A stretch of 64,000 nt of DNA from JAHRVQ01 sp029941905 (GCA_029941905.1 JAPYTQ010000010.1:75152-139151), one strand, 5' to 3'. Numbered from the stretch's first letter, positions 44,216 to 53,699 are shown. Program-made: numbers and translations. The notes: a model not told the origin generated them from the sequence alone.

Positions 44216-45124
44216 TTAGTTCAGCAGGAGCACTATTCCGCCCGAGATAATGAGCAACATGCCAACCACCTCGGGTCGGGTGGGTCTCTCTTTAAAATAA
44301 AAGATCGCGATCAATACTGTTAGCAGAAACTCGACCTGACCCAGTGTCTTAACGTAGGACGCCAGTTCCAGCGTCATGGCTGTGAACCATCCCACGGAGC
44401 CGATCACACTGGTAATCCCAACGAACAGGGCAGGTCGCCATTGTTGAAATACCTTGCTGATCTCACCAGGTTGTTGCCACCGCACCCAGACGACTGTAAT
44501 CATCGTCTGCAAGATAACCATATAGGTCAGCGTCATGCCTGCGCTTAACATGGAGTCTTCGACGCCAAGGGAGAGACTGGCCTGTCGTAGGAACAATGAC
44601 GTCAAAGCAAAACACAAACCTGAACCCAGACCATACAACGCAGACCGGTTCCACAAGCTGTTCAGGCCACCGCTTTTGGAAATGCTGACCACCATCAGCC
44701 CTGCGACACACACTATAATCGCTACCCAGCCAATCAGGGTGATCGCTTCCGTAAAGAAGAAGTAACCAATGATAGCGGTTAACAGAATTTCTGATTTAAC
44801 GTACGTACTGCCGACAGCAAAGTTTCTAAGGGTCAGCAATTGAATCAGCAACACGGTTGCAAAAATCTGCAGGATTCCAGCTAAGAATGCAGACCGCAAG
44901 AATGTGAGATTAAGGGAAGGTAGAGCCGTATTCCCCTCTACCGAGAGGTAGGTGCTCGACACATAGGCCAGCCACAAGGCCACGAAAGGCAGTCCAAACA
45001 GATAACGAACCAGGGTTGCCGCAAGGGGCGTGATTTCACTGGTCAGGTGTCTCTGCCCTGCTGTCCGCACCGCTTGCATGGAGGCTGCCAGAAGGGTCCA
45101 GAAGACCCAGGGTTCCAGGCTCAT
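44216..45124 (-). CDS. EamA/DMT-family transporter
   Basis: A 302-residue membrane protein with about 10 helices in two EamA-like repeats: SMQAVRTAGQRHLTSEITPLAATLVRYLFGLPFVALWL in the first half and GQVEFLLTVLIAIFYFKERPTRPEVVGMLLIISGG at the end. Drug/metabolite transporters of this class export amino acids or metabolites. The substrate is unknown. The start is ATG at 45124. Confidence 0.85.
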   Translation of the reverse strand: MSLEPWVFWTLLAASMQAVRTAGQRHLTSEITPLAATLVRYLFGLPFVALWLAYVSSTYLSVEGNTALPSLNLTFLRSAFLAGILQIFATVLLIQLLTLRNFAVGSTYVKSEILLTAIIGYFFFTEAITLIGWVAIIVCVAGLMVVSISKSGGLNSLWNRSALYGLGSGLCFALTSLFLRQASLSLGVEDSMLSAGMTLTYMVILQTMITVVWVRWQQPGEISKVFQQWRPALFVGITSVIGSVGWFTAMTLELASYVKTLGQVEFLLTVLIAIFYFKERPTRPEVVGMLLIISGGIVLLLN

Positions 45125-45229
45125 TGCAAGCGTAACGCAGGACCCTGACCGGCAGGATCCTCCATTCGCACAATATCCCAGTTGTTCAGGCCAAACCTAT
45201 TGTTGAAATACAAAGATCTGACTATAAGG

Positions 45230-45709
45230 CTATAACGCAGCCAGGATGGTCTCTGCGGAACTCACATCCAAACCGGGACCTGATTCCACATTCAACGTAC
45301 TGATCACGCCATCTTCTGCTATCAACGCATATCGCTGGGAGCGAGTCCCAAGACCAAAACCGGAACCGTCCAATTCCAAACCCATGGCTTTGGTGAAGTC
45401 ACCATTGCCGTCAGCGGCCATAATCAGTTCTTCGGCATTTCTATCCTTGCCCCACGCATCCATAACGAATGCATCGTTGACGGACAAACAGACCACACTG
45501 TCGACACCTTTTTCCTTGATTTTGTCCGCATTCACAACAAATCCAGGCAGGTGAGCTGCACTACAGGTGGGTGTAAATGCACCCGGGACGGCGAACAGGA
45601 CAACTTTTTTACCTGCAAACAGCGCGTCTGTGCTCAGATCCTGGGGACCTTTGTCTCCCATGACTTTCATGGTGACCTCAGGAATCTTGTCTCCCACTTG
45701 AAGGGCCAT
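45230..45709 (-). CDS. Peroxiredoxin (Prx5/AhpE-like, redoxin family)
   Basis: A 159-residue thiol peroxidase that reduces hydrogen and organic peroxides. The peroxidatic Cys49 is in FAVPGAFTPTCSAAHLPGF, the Prx5 signature. LSVNDAFVMDAWGKD and LGTRSQRYALIAEDGVI complete the match. The ATG at 45709 follows AGGAGATAC, a good Shine-Dalgarno; an upstream in-frame ATG at 45739 is rejected. Confidence 0.94.
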   Translation of the reverse strand: MALQVGDKIPEVTMKVMGDKGPQDLSTDALFAGKKVVLFAVPGAFTPTCSAAHLPGFVVNADKIKEKGVDSVVCLSVNDAFVMDAWGKDRNAEELIMAADGNGDFTKAMGLELDGSGFGLGTRSQRYALIAEDGVISTLNVESGPGLDVSSAETILAAL

Positions 45710-45798
45710 ATGTATCTCCTGTTCTTTAAAGGAGCGCAAGTCTGTCCTGAACCGGGCTCCAGTTCAACCCCTGGTGCCTCATGGGGTATAATCAACAT

Positions 45799-46125
45799 AT
45801 GAAAATCTACGATGCCGTCGAAGTGATAATTCGTAAATCCATCGAGAATGGCGATCCGGACAGGCTATCCATCAAAGGGAAATCACTCGATTTGTCCGAG
45901 TGGAAACGTACCCCTGAACATCTCAGGATGACCTACTCGATACTGAAGAATGCCGGGATTGAACCCCAGGAAGTCGACCTTAAACGACAAATCTCTGTGC
46001 TCAAGGAAGAAATCAAGACGATGGATAAGTCCAAAGACCGGGAAGCTCGCCAGGACCTTCTGGATAAACTGCGTCAGGCTCTGGTGACCCACAATATCAA
46101 GATGGAAAGTCTGCGAAAGCGCTAG
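45799..46125 (+). CDS. DUF1992 (DnaJC28-like) protein
   Basis: A 108-residue protein resembling the DUF1992 domain: VEVIIRKSIENGDPDRLSIKGKSLDLSEWKRTPEHLRMTYSILKNAGIEPQEVDLKRQISVL, with the KGK and LRMTYSILKNAG motifs. A charged coiled coil follows. No J domain is present despite the family name. A start at 45781 adds six residues; 45799 is preferred. The role is unknown. Confidence 0.72.
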   Translation: MKIYDAVEVIIRKSIENGDPDRLSIKGKSLDLSEWKRTPEHLRMTYSILKNAGIEPQEVDLKRQISVLKEEIKTMDKSKDREARQDLLDKLRQALVTHNIKMESLRKR

Positions 46126-46238
46126 GTTTTTTTCGGACGTGCACCTAAAAACTCCACATTTATAGCGTGATACCCGAGCCATTCACACTAAACATACAGT
46201 CGCACCAATCCAGCTGAATTGCTATATTCCCTGCACTG

Positions 46239-46274
46239 TCTGTCAAGGCATCTGTCAAAGCATCTGTTAAGCGG
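46239..46274 (+). repeat. 3 x 12-bp tandem repeat before the acyl-CoA dehydrogenase gene
   Basis: TCTGTCAAGGCA, TCTGTCAAAGCA and TCTGTTAAGCGG follow one another directly and end 10 bases before the ATG at 46285, overlapping the ribosome-binding region. They may affect the leader of this transcript. Confidence 0.7.
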
Positions 46275-46284
46275 GGGAATCGTC

Positions 46285-47472
46285 ATGGACTTGTCATTCG
46301 GCACTGAATACGACACGTTTCGAACTGAAGTTCGGGACTTTATTGAGAGCAACCGCGATAAAGCACCCGGTAATAAATCCGGCCCCGAGGTTGGACTTGC
46401 GTGGCAAAAACGCCTAATAGAAAACGGCTACACCGCCAGGACCATCCCTAAAAAATACGGCGGCTTCGGTGCCAAACCCGACATCATCAAATCACGCATT
46501 ATCTCCGAGGAATTCGCCACGGCCGGTGTGCCCGGTGGCATGGGTGGGCAGGGAATTTCCATGCTGGTGCCAACGTTGCTCGAAGTCGGTAGCGAAGCGC
46601 AGAAAAAGGAATTTATTCAGGCCACCCTCGAAGGCGACATCGTCTGGTGTCAGGGTTATTCAGAGCCGGGTGCCGGAAGCGACCTTGCCAGTTTAAGAAC
46701 CAAAGCCGAACTCGATGGCGACGAATGGGTGGTGAACGGACAAAAAATCTGGACCAGTACCGCCCACCTGGCCCACTGGATATTCTGTTTGGTCCGCACT
46801 GAGCCTGACGCCAAGAAGCACCATGGAATTTCCTTTTTGCTCTTCAAAATGGACACCCCCGGTATTGAAATTCGACCCCTGGTTGATATGACCGGCGCAG
46901 CTAACTTCAATGAGGTTTTTTTCACTGACGTTCGAGTACCCAAAAATCAAATCGTCGGTAACCGTGGCCAAGGCTGGCAGGTCGCCAATTCAATTCTTGG
47001 CAACGAAAGAGACATGTTAGGGAATCCCGATGCGGCAAACGCCCGATTGAATTCGCTGATCGATCTGATGAAAAAAGAATCCTTGAGCGGCGAACGCCTG
47101 TTGGACCACCCGGTTTATCGTGACCGCCTGATGAAACTGCAAGGTCGCGTGATGGCTTTGCAGTTCAATGACATGCGTGTGCTTTCGTCAAGGATCAACC
47201 CCGGACAGGATGCTACCCTGGCAAGAATGGTCGTCAAGTTACAAGGCACAGAGTTAAGACACGATATCGAAGGTCTGGCCATCGATATCATGGGTGAAAT
47301 CGGACTCTCCTACGGGGATAACCCGTACACCCGCAACAACGGATCATGGCAGAGTCAGTATATGTACCAGCTCGGTTTAATGATTGGTGGTGGTACCTCC
47401 CAGATTCAAAAAAACATTATCAGTGAAAGAGGTCTTGATATGCCTCGCGAACCTCGCATCGTTAAATCGTAA
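46285..47472 (+). CDS. Acyl-CoA dehydrogenase, subunit of a probable heteromeric pair (alpha)
   Basis: A 395-residue flavoprotein that would introduce a double bond into an acyl-CoA. FAD/substrate motifs are WCQGYSEPGAGSDLASLRTKAE and GQKIWTSTAHLAHWIFCLVRT. The usual Glu of medium-chain enzymes (YEGT) is replaced by Gly in IGGGTSQIQKNIISERG. The ATG at 46285 follows GGGGGAA; an upstream ATG at 46219 is rejected. It is followed after 32 bases by a second, shorter paralogue, the arrangement of two-subunit enzymes such as mycobacterial FadE26-FadE27. Confidence 0.88.
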   Translation: MDLSFGTEYDTFRTEVRDFIESNRDKAPGNKSGPEVGLAWQKRLIENGYTARTIPKKYGGFGAKPDIIKSRIISEEFATAGVPGGMGGQGISMLVPTLLEVGSEAQKKEFIQATLEGDIVWCQGYSEPGAGSDLASLRTKAELDGDEWVVNGQKIWTSTAHLAHWIFCLVRTEPDAKKHHGISFLLFKMDTPGIEIRPLVDMTGAANFNEVFFTDVRVPKNQIVGNRGQGWQVANSILGNERDMLGNPDAANARLNSLIDLMKKESLSGERLLDHPVYRDRLMKLQGRVMALQFNDMRVLSSRINPGQDATLARMVVKLQGTELRHDIEGLAIDIMGEIGLSYGDNPYTRNNGSWQSQYMYQLGLMIGGGTSQIQKNIISERGLDMPREPRIVKS

Positions 47473-47504
47473 GCGGCGATTAGAAGCAGCATCAGGAGAA
47501 CATA

Positions 47505-48566
47505 ATGGAATTCGGACTATCAGAAGAACAGACTCTGCTACAGGATAGCGTGAATCGATTCCTGCAAGACCAGGTACCACTTGATACGGTTCGCAAGATC
47601 GCCGCCGGTGATATTGACGACAGCAGCGTCTGGCAAGGGCTGACAGAACTGGGTATTCCTGGTCTCCTCATCCCCGAAAATCTTGGCGGTGTCGGTCTCG
47701 GCACGATGGAAGCGGCCATTATTTCAGAACTACTGGGTTACAACGTCACCCCCTCGCCATTTATCAGCAGTGCGGTTATCGCACCCACCGTGTTACTCAG
47801 TGCCAACAAGCGAGAGGACCTGGTCTCAAACATCGCGTCCGGTACTTGCCGGATCGGCATTGCTTTTGGCGAAGCCATGGCCTCGCGAAACGACGCCGGG
47901 GTATCTGCTGCCAATGGAAAACTAAACGGCACATCGATCTTCGTGCTGGATTCCAACGCCGACCATTACCTGGTTGCAGCCAATGACAAGCAATTGTATC
48001 TGGTGAATAAAGACGTCCTGGGTCGAAAAAATCTCACCAGCATCGACAAGACCAGATCGACCTGTGAACTCAGTTTCAATGATGCAGAGGCAGAATTGAT
48101 AAGCGATGATGTCAGTGTGTTTGAAAATGCCATCGATATTGGCCGTATCATGTTATCCGCAGATTCACTGGGTGCCGGCCAAAATATGATTGACCAGGCG
48201 GTGACCTATGCCAAAGGCCGGGAGCAGTTTGATCGAGCCATTGCAACATTCCAGGCGGTGAAACATATGTGCGCCGAAATGGCAGCCGGGCTGGAGCCCT
48301 GTCGCTCTATGGTCTGGTACGCGGCTCATGCCTTTGACGATCTCCCCAATGAGGCTAGATTGACCGCCTGCCATACCAAGGCACATGTTAGTGAGGTGGC
48401 TACTTTCGTTGCCAGAACCTCGACAGAAGTTCACGGCGGGATGGGTTTTACGGATCTTGTCGGCTTGCATTACTGGTTTAAACGTATTGGCTTTAACCGA
48501 CAGTTACTCGGATCACCGGAGTTGCTGCGAGAACAAGCCGCCAGACTCCAGGGACTGGCAGCCTAG
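47505..48566 (+). CDS. Acyl-CoA dehydrogenase, short subunit of a probable heteromeric pair (beta)
   Basis: A 353-residue acyl-CoA dehydrogenase-like protein: GLSEEQTLLQDSVNRFLQDQVPL at the start, LGIPGLLIPENLGGVGLG, TYAKGREQFDRAIATFQAVKHMCAEMA and STEVHGGMGFT near the end. It is shorter than stand-alone enzymes, as in the second subunits of heterotetrameric acyl-CoA dehydrogenases for sterols or cyclic acids. It converges on the FAD oxidase gene with 4 bases between the stops. Confidence 0.87.
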   Translation: MEFGLSEEQTLLQDSVNRFLQDQVPLDTVRKIAAGDIDDSSVWQGLTELGIPGLLIPENLGGVGLGTMEAAIISELLGYNVTPSPFISSAVIAPTVLLSANKREDLVSNIASGTCRIGIAFGEAMASRNDAGVSAANGKLNGTSIFVLDSNADHYLVAANDKQLYLVNKDVLGRKNLTSIDKTRSTCELSFNDAEAELISDDVSVFENAIDIGRIMLSADSLGAGQNMIDQAVTYAKGREQFDRAIATFQAVKHMCAEMAAGLEPCRSMVWYAAHAFDDLPNEARLTACHTKAHVSEVATFVARTSTEVHGGMGFTDLVGLHYWFKRIGFNRQLLGSPELLREQAARLQGLAA

Positions 48567-48570
48567 CGCG

Positions 48571-50220
48571 CTATTCTTCCTGGCCCATCACACCAGTCTG
48601 GCCCACTTTGCGATCGAGGGGATCAATAAGAACCCCCGGGTTCATAACGCCCATTGGGTCGTACTTACTTTTTGCCATTTGCAGTGCTGACCGGAACAGC
48701 GAGTCAGTTTGCTTTTCATAACCGGGACGATGATCCCTGCCAACAGAATGATGGTGCGTCACCGTACCACCACATTTTTCAACGATGGCCATGGATTCGG
48801 CCTTGATCACTCGCCACTGATCAATCATCTTGTTGACATCGCCCAGTGTTGACCAGGTAAAGTAGGGTGCGACGCCATCCGGGTATGCGTGTGTAAAGCG
48901 ACAGGTGACTTGACCCTCATGGCCCGACACCTCCTTCAACACCTTCTTCATGTGCGCGGTTATTTCCCCGTGAAATGTCTCAAAACGATCCCAGGTGATC
49001 GAGCTCTCAAAGGTATCAACCAGCAAACCACAGGCAATGGCCTGGGCCCTGTTGTACGGCGCCTGCATAAACGCATTGCGCCACTGGCCAGCTGCCCCGG
49101 CCTTATTACTGCCCTTATTCTTTAACACCTCGCGGTCATAGTGCCCGCCTAAATCCGCCACCAATTCCAGCGCCCGGTCCATCCAGGCATCAACGGGATG
49201 ATCCGCAGATTCGAACCCGACAATCAGCATCGCCTGGCCTGATCCGCCTGTGGCACCACTTGCTTCATGGGCATCAATCAAACGGCAGTTGGCCGGAAAG
49301 AGCCAGGATTGGGAAAGGGCACGAACGGCGTTGGCGGCCTCGTAGAAGTCGCTGAAGAAAACCGGTATTGAAGCCCGGTAGATGGGTCTTTGCTGAATTC
49401 GCATCCAGGCTTCCGTAATAATCCCCAGTATCCCTTCTGAACCCACCATGAGTCGATCCGGGCTGGGTCCTGCGCCAGAGCCTGGTAGTCGCCTCGATTC
49501 GGTAATGCCACCCGGGGACACAACCCGCAAATTCTGAATCATGTCGTCTATATGGGTATAGAGCGTCGCGTAATGACCGCCGGAACGCGTCGCAATCCAA
49601 CCCCCCAGTGTCGAGAACTCAAATGACTGGGGAAAATGGCGCAGCGTATAGTCATGGACCTTCAATTGGGCCTCAAGATCGGGGCCCAGTATGCCCCCCT
49701 GAATTCTGGCAGCCCGACTGACCTTGTCAACTTCGAGTACCTTATTCAGTTGCCTCAAGTTGATCGTAAGCACGGCGTCGTAACTTCCGCCCACATCGGG
49801 ATCAACGCCGCCACAGACACTGGACCCACCACCAAAGGGGATTACTGCGGCATTCTGGTGCCCGGCCCAGTCGATCAGGTCTTTTACTTCTTCTTCTGTT
49901 GTGGGGTACGCCACCAGATCGGTAAATTTCGGCACATCCCGCAGTGCTGCGCGTGCAAGATCTGCATAGGACTTGCCCAGGGAATGAATCAGTCTCTCAT
50001 CCGGGTCACGGCTGCACAAATGAGCAAGACTGTCCGGTGGTGAGAGCATTCCGGCAGGAATGGTAAAGTCTTCAACCCTGGGTTGAGTCAGCGGCTCAAT
50101 ATGATCAACACCATAGGTACTGGCGAGCCCCACTGCTGATTTTTTTAACGCCGACGGGTCGAGGTCAGTCGCCTCATCTGCCCAGCCCCAGTTCCAGAAG
50201 TTCATTTGGCGAACGGTCAT
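48571..50220 (-). CDS. FAD-binding oxidase, alkylglycerone-phosphate synthase-like
   Basis: A 549-residue VAO/PCMH-type flavoprotein resembling alkyl-dihydroxyacetonephosphate synthase. The N-terminal NFWNWGWADEA recalls the family start. The FAD domain has VIPFGGGSSVCGG and EFSTLGGWIATRSGGHYATLYTHIDDMIQNLRVVSP; the C-terminal cap has VTHHHSVGRDHRPG, where the synthase has an essential histidine stretch. Bacterial members may make ether lipids or oxidise other substrates. The start could be ATG 50220 or 50205. It is divergent from the alkyl sulfatase gene. Confidence 0.85.
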   Translation of the reverse strand: MTVRQMNFWNWGWADEATDLDPSALKKSAVGLASTYGVDHIEPLTQPRVEDFTIPAGMLSPPDSLAHLCSRDPDERLIHSLGKSYADLARAALRDVPKFTDLVAYPTTEEEVKDLIDWAGHQNAAVIPFGGGSSVCGGVDPDVGGSYDAVLTINLRQLNKVLEVDKVSRAARIQGGILGPDLEAQLKVHDYTLRHFPQSFEFSTLGGWIATRSGGHYATLYTHIDDMIQNLRVVSPGGITESRRLPGSGAGPSPDRLMVGSEGILGIITEAWMRIQQRPIYRASIPVFFSDFYEAANAVRALSQSWLFPANCRLIDAHEASGATGGSGQAMLIVGFESADHPVDAWMDRALELVADLGGHYDREVLKNKGSNKAGAAGQWRNAFMQAPYNRAQAIACGLLVDTFESSITWDRFETFHGEITAHMKKVLKEVSGHEGQVTCRFTHAYPDGVAPYFTWSTLGDVNKMIDQWRVIKAESMAIVEKCGGTVTHHHSVGRDHRPGYEKQTDSLFRSALQMAKSKYDPMGVMNPGVLIDPLDRKVGQTGVMGQEE

Positions 50221-50508
50221 CGGCTACTCCGCTGTTTGTTATGGTCAGTGTTTGTGGTACGCACTATTGAATACAGGATAAGCGCCGCAACGCGAACAAT
50301 CCACGTTATTTCTGTAGCAGCAGAACGTCCTTTCAAATTGTCCGCCATCGCCACGATACAAGCGCAACACGAGGGCAACATTTTCCGCAGGTTACAATTT
50401 TCACCCTGCGTGGATCATGCCGGTAAATTGCGCTTCTCGAGTACTTATGATTCCATATGACCCCAGTACCACCATAACTTCAACCTGACTACAACGGCAG
50501 CGCATATT

Positions 50509-52461
50509 ATGACCGACTACCAGCCTTTGCCCAGTGGACTGTCCCAGGCGAAACCCGCCACGGCACGGACGCAAACGATTAATCAATCCTTTCGTGATAA
50601 GTTGAACTTCGAGGATCGACGCAGTTTCGACAACGCGAAAAAAGGATTTATCGCTACACTCTCACCCATGACAATTAGCCATGACCGCGGCAAACGGAAT
50701 GCCTTTGACCTGGAACCCCTCTCATTTCTGCAGGGCGAAGCTCCAGACACTGTTAATCCATCCTTGTGGCGCCAGGCACAACTCAATGCCCTGCATCACG
50801 GCTTGTATGAGGTGACCGACGGTATCTACCAGATTCGATCATTTGATATTGCCAATATGACCCTGATTCGAGGTAACACTGGCTGGATCATTATTGATCC
50901 GCTGACATCTTCCGAAACTTCCCGCGCCGGTCTGGCGCTGGCCAATCAGCATCTTGGTGAACGGCCAGTGATCGCGGTTATCCACACCCATAGTCATGCT
51001 GATCACTTTGCAGGCGTGCTCGGGGTTGTCAGCCAGGAAGATGCCGAGTCCGGCAAGGTGCTGGTACTCGCGCCTGCGGACTTTGTTGATGAGTCACTCT
51101 CAGAGAACGTCCTCGCGGGTAATGTGATGTCACGTCGGGCGACTTACATGTACGGCAATCTGTTAAGCCCCTCTGTCACCGGGTTCGTCACAACGGGTCT
51201 CGGCGCCGCGTTATCCATGGGCAGTACCGGGTTTGTTATTCCTAACGATTATATTAAGGAAACCGGCGAGACGCGGAATATTGATGGTATCGAAATAGAA
51301 TTCCAGATGACACCCGGGACAGAAGCCCCCGCCGAAATGGTCTTCTACTTCCCACAGTTTAAAGCACTGTGTATGTCTGAAATCACCTCCCATCATCTGC
51401 ACAATGTCTACACGCCCCGCGGTGCACAGGTAAGAGATGCACTCGCGTGGAACGCACAGATCAATGAATCCATTGATCTGTTTGGTGACAGGCTGGATCT
51501 GGAATTCGCCAGCCACCACTGGCCAATCTGGGGTCGCGCAGAGGTTGTTGATTATCTGAAAAAACAGCGGGACACCTACAAGTATATTCATGACCAGACC
51601 TTGAGATTGGCGAATCATGGATATGTCAAGGAAGAAATCGCCGAACAGGTTCACCTGCCAGAGAGCCTGGCCAGGGAATTTTACAACCGGGACTACTACG
51701 GCACCGTGCATCACAACACACGGGCGGTTTACGTTAAATACCTGGGATTTTTCAATGGCAATCCCGCGAGTCTTTATGCCTTGCCCCCGGTTGCAGCAGC
51801 CGAAAAGTACGTTGAATATATGGGCGGTGCAGATTCTATACTGGATAAAACCAGATCCTGTTTCGACAAGGGTGAATACCGCTGGGTTGCGGAAGTCCTC
51901 AACCACGTGGTGATGGCTCAACCCGACCATCTTGACTGTCGTGCCCTGCTGGCAGACAGCCTTGAACAACTGGGTTATCAATCCGAATCCGGACCCTGGC
52001 GCAACTTCTATCTGTGCGGTGCCCTTGAACTGCGGGACGGGCTGCCCAAAGGCGAAAAATTCGGCGCCACGGGCAGCATGGCACAGGCTATTCCGCTCGA
52101 AAATCTGTTTCAAACCATGGCTGTACGGTTGAATGGCCCCAAAGCAGAAGGTCTGGCGTTACATATCAATCTGGCGTTCACGGACTCTGAGGCCACATTG
52201 CTCTCAATCGAAAACTCAGTACTGCATGCATTCCCTGGCAGGCAGCACGATACCCCGGCGGCAACACTGAAGATAAACGCGATCAATTTCAAGAAGCTGA
52301 TGATGGGCCTGACCGATGCTGGTCAATTGATGCAGGATAGCGCGCTGGAGATAGATGGTGATCTCACTGCAATGGTGACGTTGAGAGACCTGTTTGACCA
52401 GTTCGAAAGACGATTCCCGATCATGACCCCGCGGGAACCATGGGGACTAAGTTCTACTTGA
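50509..52461 (+). CDS. Alkyl sulfatase, metallo-beta-lactamase fold (SdsA1/YjcS family)
   Basis: A 650-residue enzyme that would release sulfate from alkyl sulfate esters such as SDS. The binuclear zinc motif HTHSHADH is at 159-166, and SEITSHHLHNVYTPRGAQVRDALAW and SHHWPIWG supply further ligands. A helical dimerisation region follows (YNRDYYGTVHHNTRAVYVKYLGFFNG), then an SCP2-like C-terminal domain from about 520 that binds the alkyl chain. No signal peptide is visible, so it should be cytosolic, unlike secreted SdsA1. A 3 x 14-bp repeat overlaps its stop. Confidence 0.92.
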   Translation: MTDYQPLPSGLSQAKPATARTQTINQSFRDKLNFEDRRSFDNAKKGFIATLSPMTISHDRGKRNAFDLEPLSFLQGEAPDTVNPSLWRQAQLNALHHGLYEVTDGIYQIRSFDIANMTLIRGNTGWIIIDPLTSSETSRAGLALANQHLGERPVIAVIHTHSHADHFAGVLGVVSQEDAESGKVLVLAPADFVDESLSENVLAGNVMSRRATYMYGNLLSPSVTGFVTTGLGAALSMGSTGFVIPNDYIKETGETRNIDGIEIEFQMTPGTEAPAEMVFYFPQFKALCMSEITSHHLHNVYTPRGAQVRDALAWNAQINESIDLFGDRLDLEFASHHWPIWGRAEVVDYLKKQRDTYKYIHDQTLRLANHGYVKEEIAEQVHLPESLAREFYNRDYYGTVHHNTRAVYVKYLGFFNGNPASLYALPPVAAAEKYVEYMGGADSILDKTRSCFDKGEYRWVAEVLNHVVMAQPDHLDCRALLADSLEQLGYQSESGPWRNFYLCGALELRDGLPKGEKFGATGSMAQAIPLENLFQTMAVRLNGPKAEGLALHINLAFTDSEATLLSIENSVLHAFPGRQHDTPAATLKINAINFKKLMMGLTDAGQLMQDSALEIDGDLTAMVTLRDLFDQFERRFPIMTPREPWGLSST

Positions 52462-52490
52462 TAAGTTCTACTTGATAAGTTCTATCTGAT
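52449..52490 (+). repeat. 3 x 14-bp tandem repeat overlapping the alkyl sulfatase stop codon
   Basis: AAGTTCTACTTGAT occurs twice exactly and once with two changes (AAGTTCTATCTGAT). The TGA stop at 52459-52461 is inside the first copy, and the following copies repeat the last codons out of use. Confidence 0.8.
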
Positions 52491-52547
52491 AATTCACCCG
52501 GTTATGCATGTATACTGATTGGACTGGTTAACCAAAGTGAACCGATC

Positions 52548-53678
52548 ATGCGCTTCATGATACCCGAGCTGATTACTGACCCGTACCCCTACTACCAGCA
52601 ATGGCGGGAAGAAAAGCCAATCTGGCGTGACGAAGAATCCGGATTCTGGGTGCTCACCCGGTACGATGACATTCGGTCGATATTGAAAAATTCCGCGCAT
52701 TTCTCATCCCAGGCCATGGGGCAAGGTAGCCCGCTACCACTGTTAACGGATGACCCGCCCCGCCACACCCAACTGCGCGGCCTGGTAAACAAGGCATTCA
52801 CGGTTCGAATGCTAAAATCCATTAGTGACCGGGTTGAGACGATTGCGAGGGACCTGGTTGCAGAGATCAAGGCGGGCGAGCCAGTGGACATTGTCACCGC
52901 GCTCACCACTCCGCTGCCCGTCGCCGTGATTTCAAAAATGATGGACATACCCGCAGAACGAGCAGATGATTTTAAACGCTGGTCTGATGCTTTGACCGGC
53001 ACCCTGGCGGGTGCTTCCATTGCCGACCGGGAAAGTGAAATATTCGAGATGGGGGCTTATTTCGCATCCCTTATTCCCCTGCGTCGCGAGAACCCCGGTG
53101 AAGACCTTGTTTCGGCAATCGTCAACGCCGAGATCGATGGAGAGCAATTGGCGGATCAGGATATTATCGGCTTTTGTATTTTACTGCTGATCGCCGGTAA
53201 TGAAACCACTACCAACCTGTTGGGAAATTTCCTGAATGTGCTGGCTGACAATCCCGACATCTATGCAGAACTGAAACGCGACCCGACCTTAATCGAGGCG
53301 AGCATCGAAGAATCCCTGCGCTACGATTCACCGGTTCAGTTCCTGATGCGACAGGCATTGACAGATACAGAACTCCACGGTCAGCAAATCAACAAAGGGG
53401 AGATCGTCCAGGTCGTGATGGGTTCAGCAAATCGGGACCCGCGGTCCTATGAAGACCCGGAACAATTTAAGCTGGACCGCGCCAAAGCCAACCACCATAG
53501 TTTCGGGTTTGGTATCCATTTTTGTATTGGAGCGCCACTCGCCAGGCTCGAAGCAAAAATGGCGATGGCGGCTTTGTTACGGAAATTTGATTCCGTCGGC
53601 CGTGCTGACGGTGAAAATGAAAGGGTCGGTTCACATTTACTCCGGGGCTTTCATCATCTATGGCTTACGTTCCAGTAA
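52548..53678 (+). CDS. Cytochrome P450
   Basis: A 376-residue soluble bacterial P450 monooxygenase. Visible are the I-helix oxygen-activation motif AGNETTTN, the K-helix ExxR (EESLR) and the heme loop FGFGIHFCIG with heme ligand C326. It needs an electron-transfer partner; no ferredoxin gene is adjacent, but a ferredoxin-NADP reductase lies 5 kb downstream. Likely role: hydroxylation of a hydrophobic compound in this catabolic region. The ATG at 52548 gives the typical short N-terminus. Confidence 0.94.
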   Translation: MRFMIPELITDPYPYYQQWREEKPIWRDEESGFWVLTRYDDIRSILKNSAHFSSQAMGQGSPLPLLTDDPPRHTQLRGLVNKAFTVRMLKSISDRVETIARDLVAEIKAGEPVDIVTALTTPLPVAVISKMMDIPAERADDFKRWSDALTGTLAGASIADRESEIFEMGAYFASLIPLRRENPGEDLVSAIVNAEIDGEQLADQDIIGFCILLLIAGNETTTNLLGNFLNVLADNPDIYAELKRDPTLIEASIEESLRYDSPVQFLMRQALTDTELHGQQINKGEIVQVVMGSANRDPRSYEDPEQFKLDRAKANHHSFGFGIHFCIGAPLARLEAKMAMAALLRKFDSVGRADGENERVGSHLLRGFHHLWLTFQ

Positions 53679-53699
53679 GTCATAGAATATGTCATCGAA

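Noticed and set aside
45709..45739. Longer start for the peroxiredoxin
   Set aside because: The extra ten residues include the Shine-Dalgarno sequence of the downstream ATG and do not fit the family N-terminus.
51211..52113. A 300-codon open frame on the minus strand inside the alkyl sulfatase gene
   Set aside because: Antisense to a well-supported enzyme; cysteine- and histidine-rich translation without domain features.
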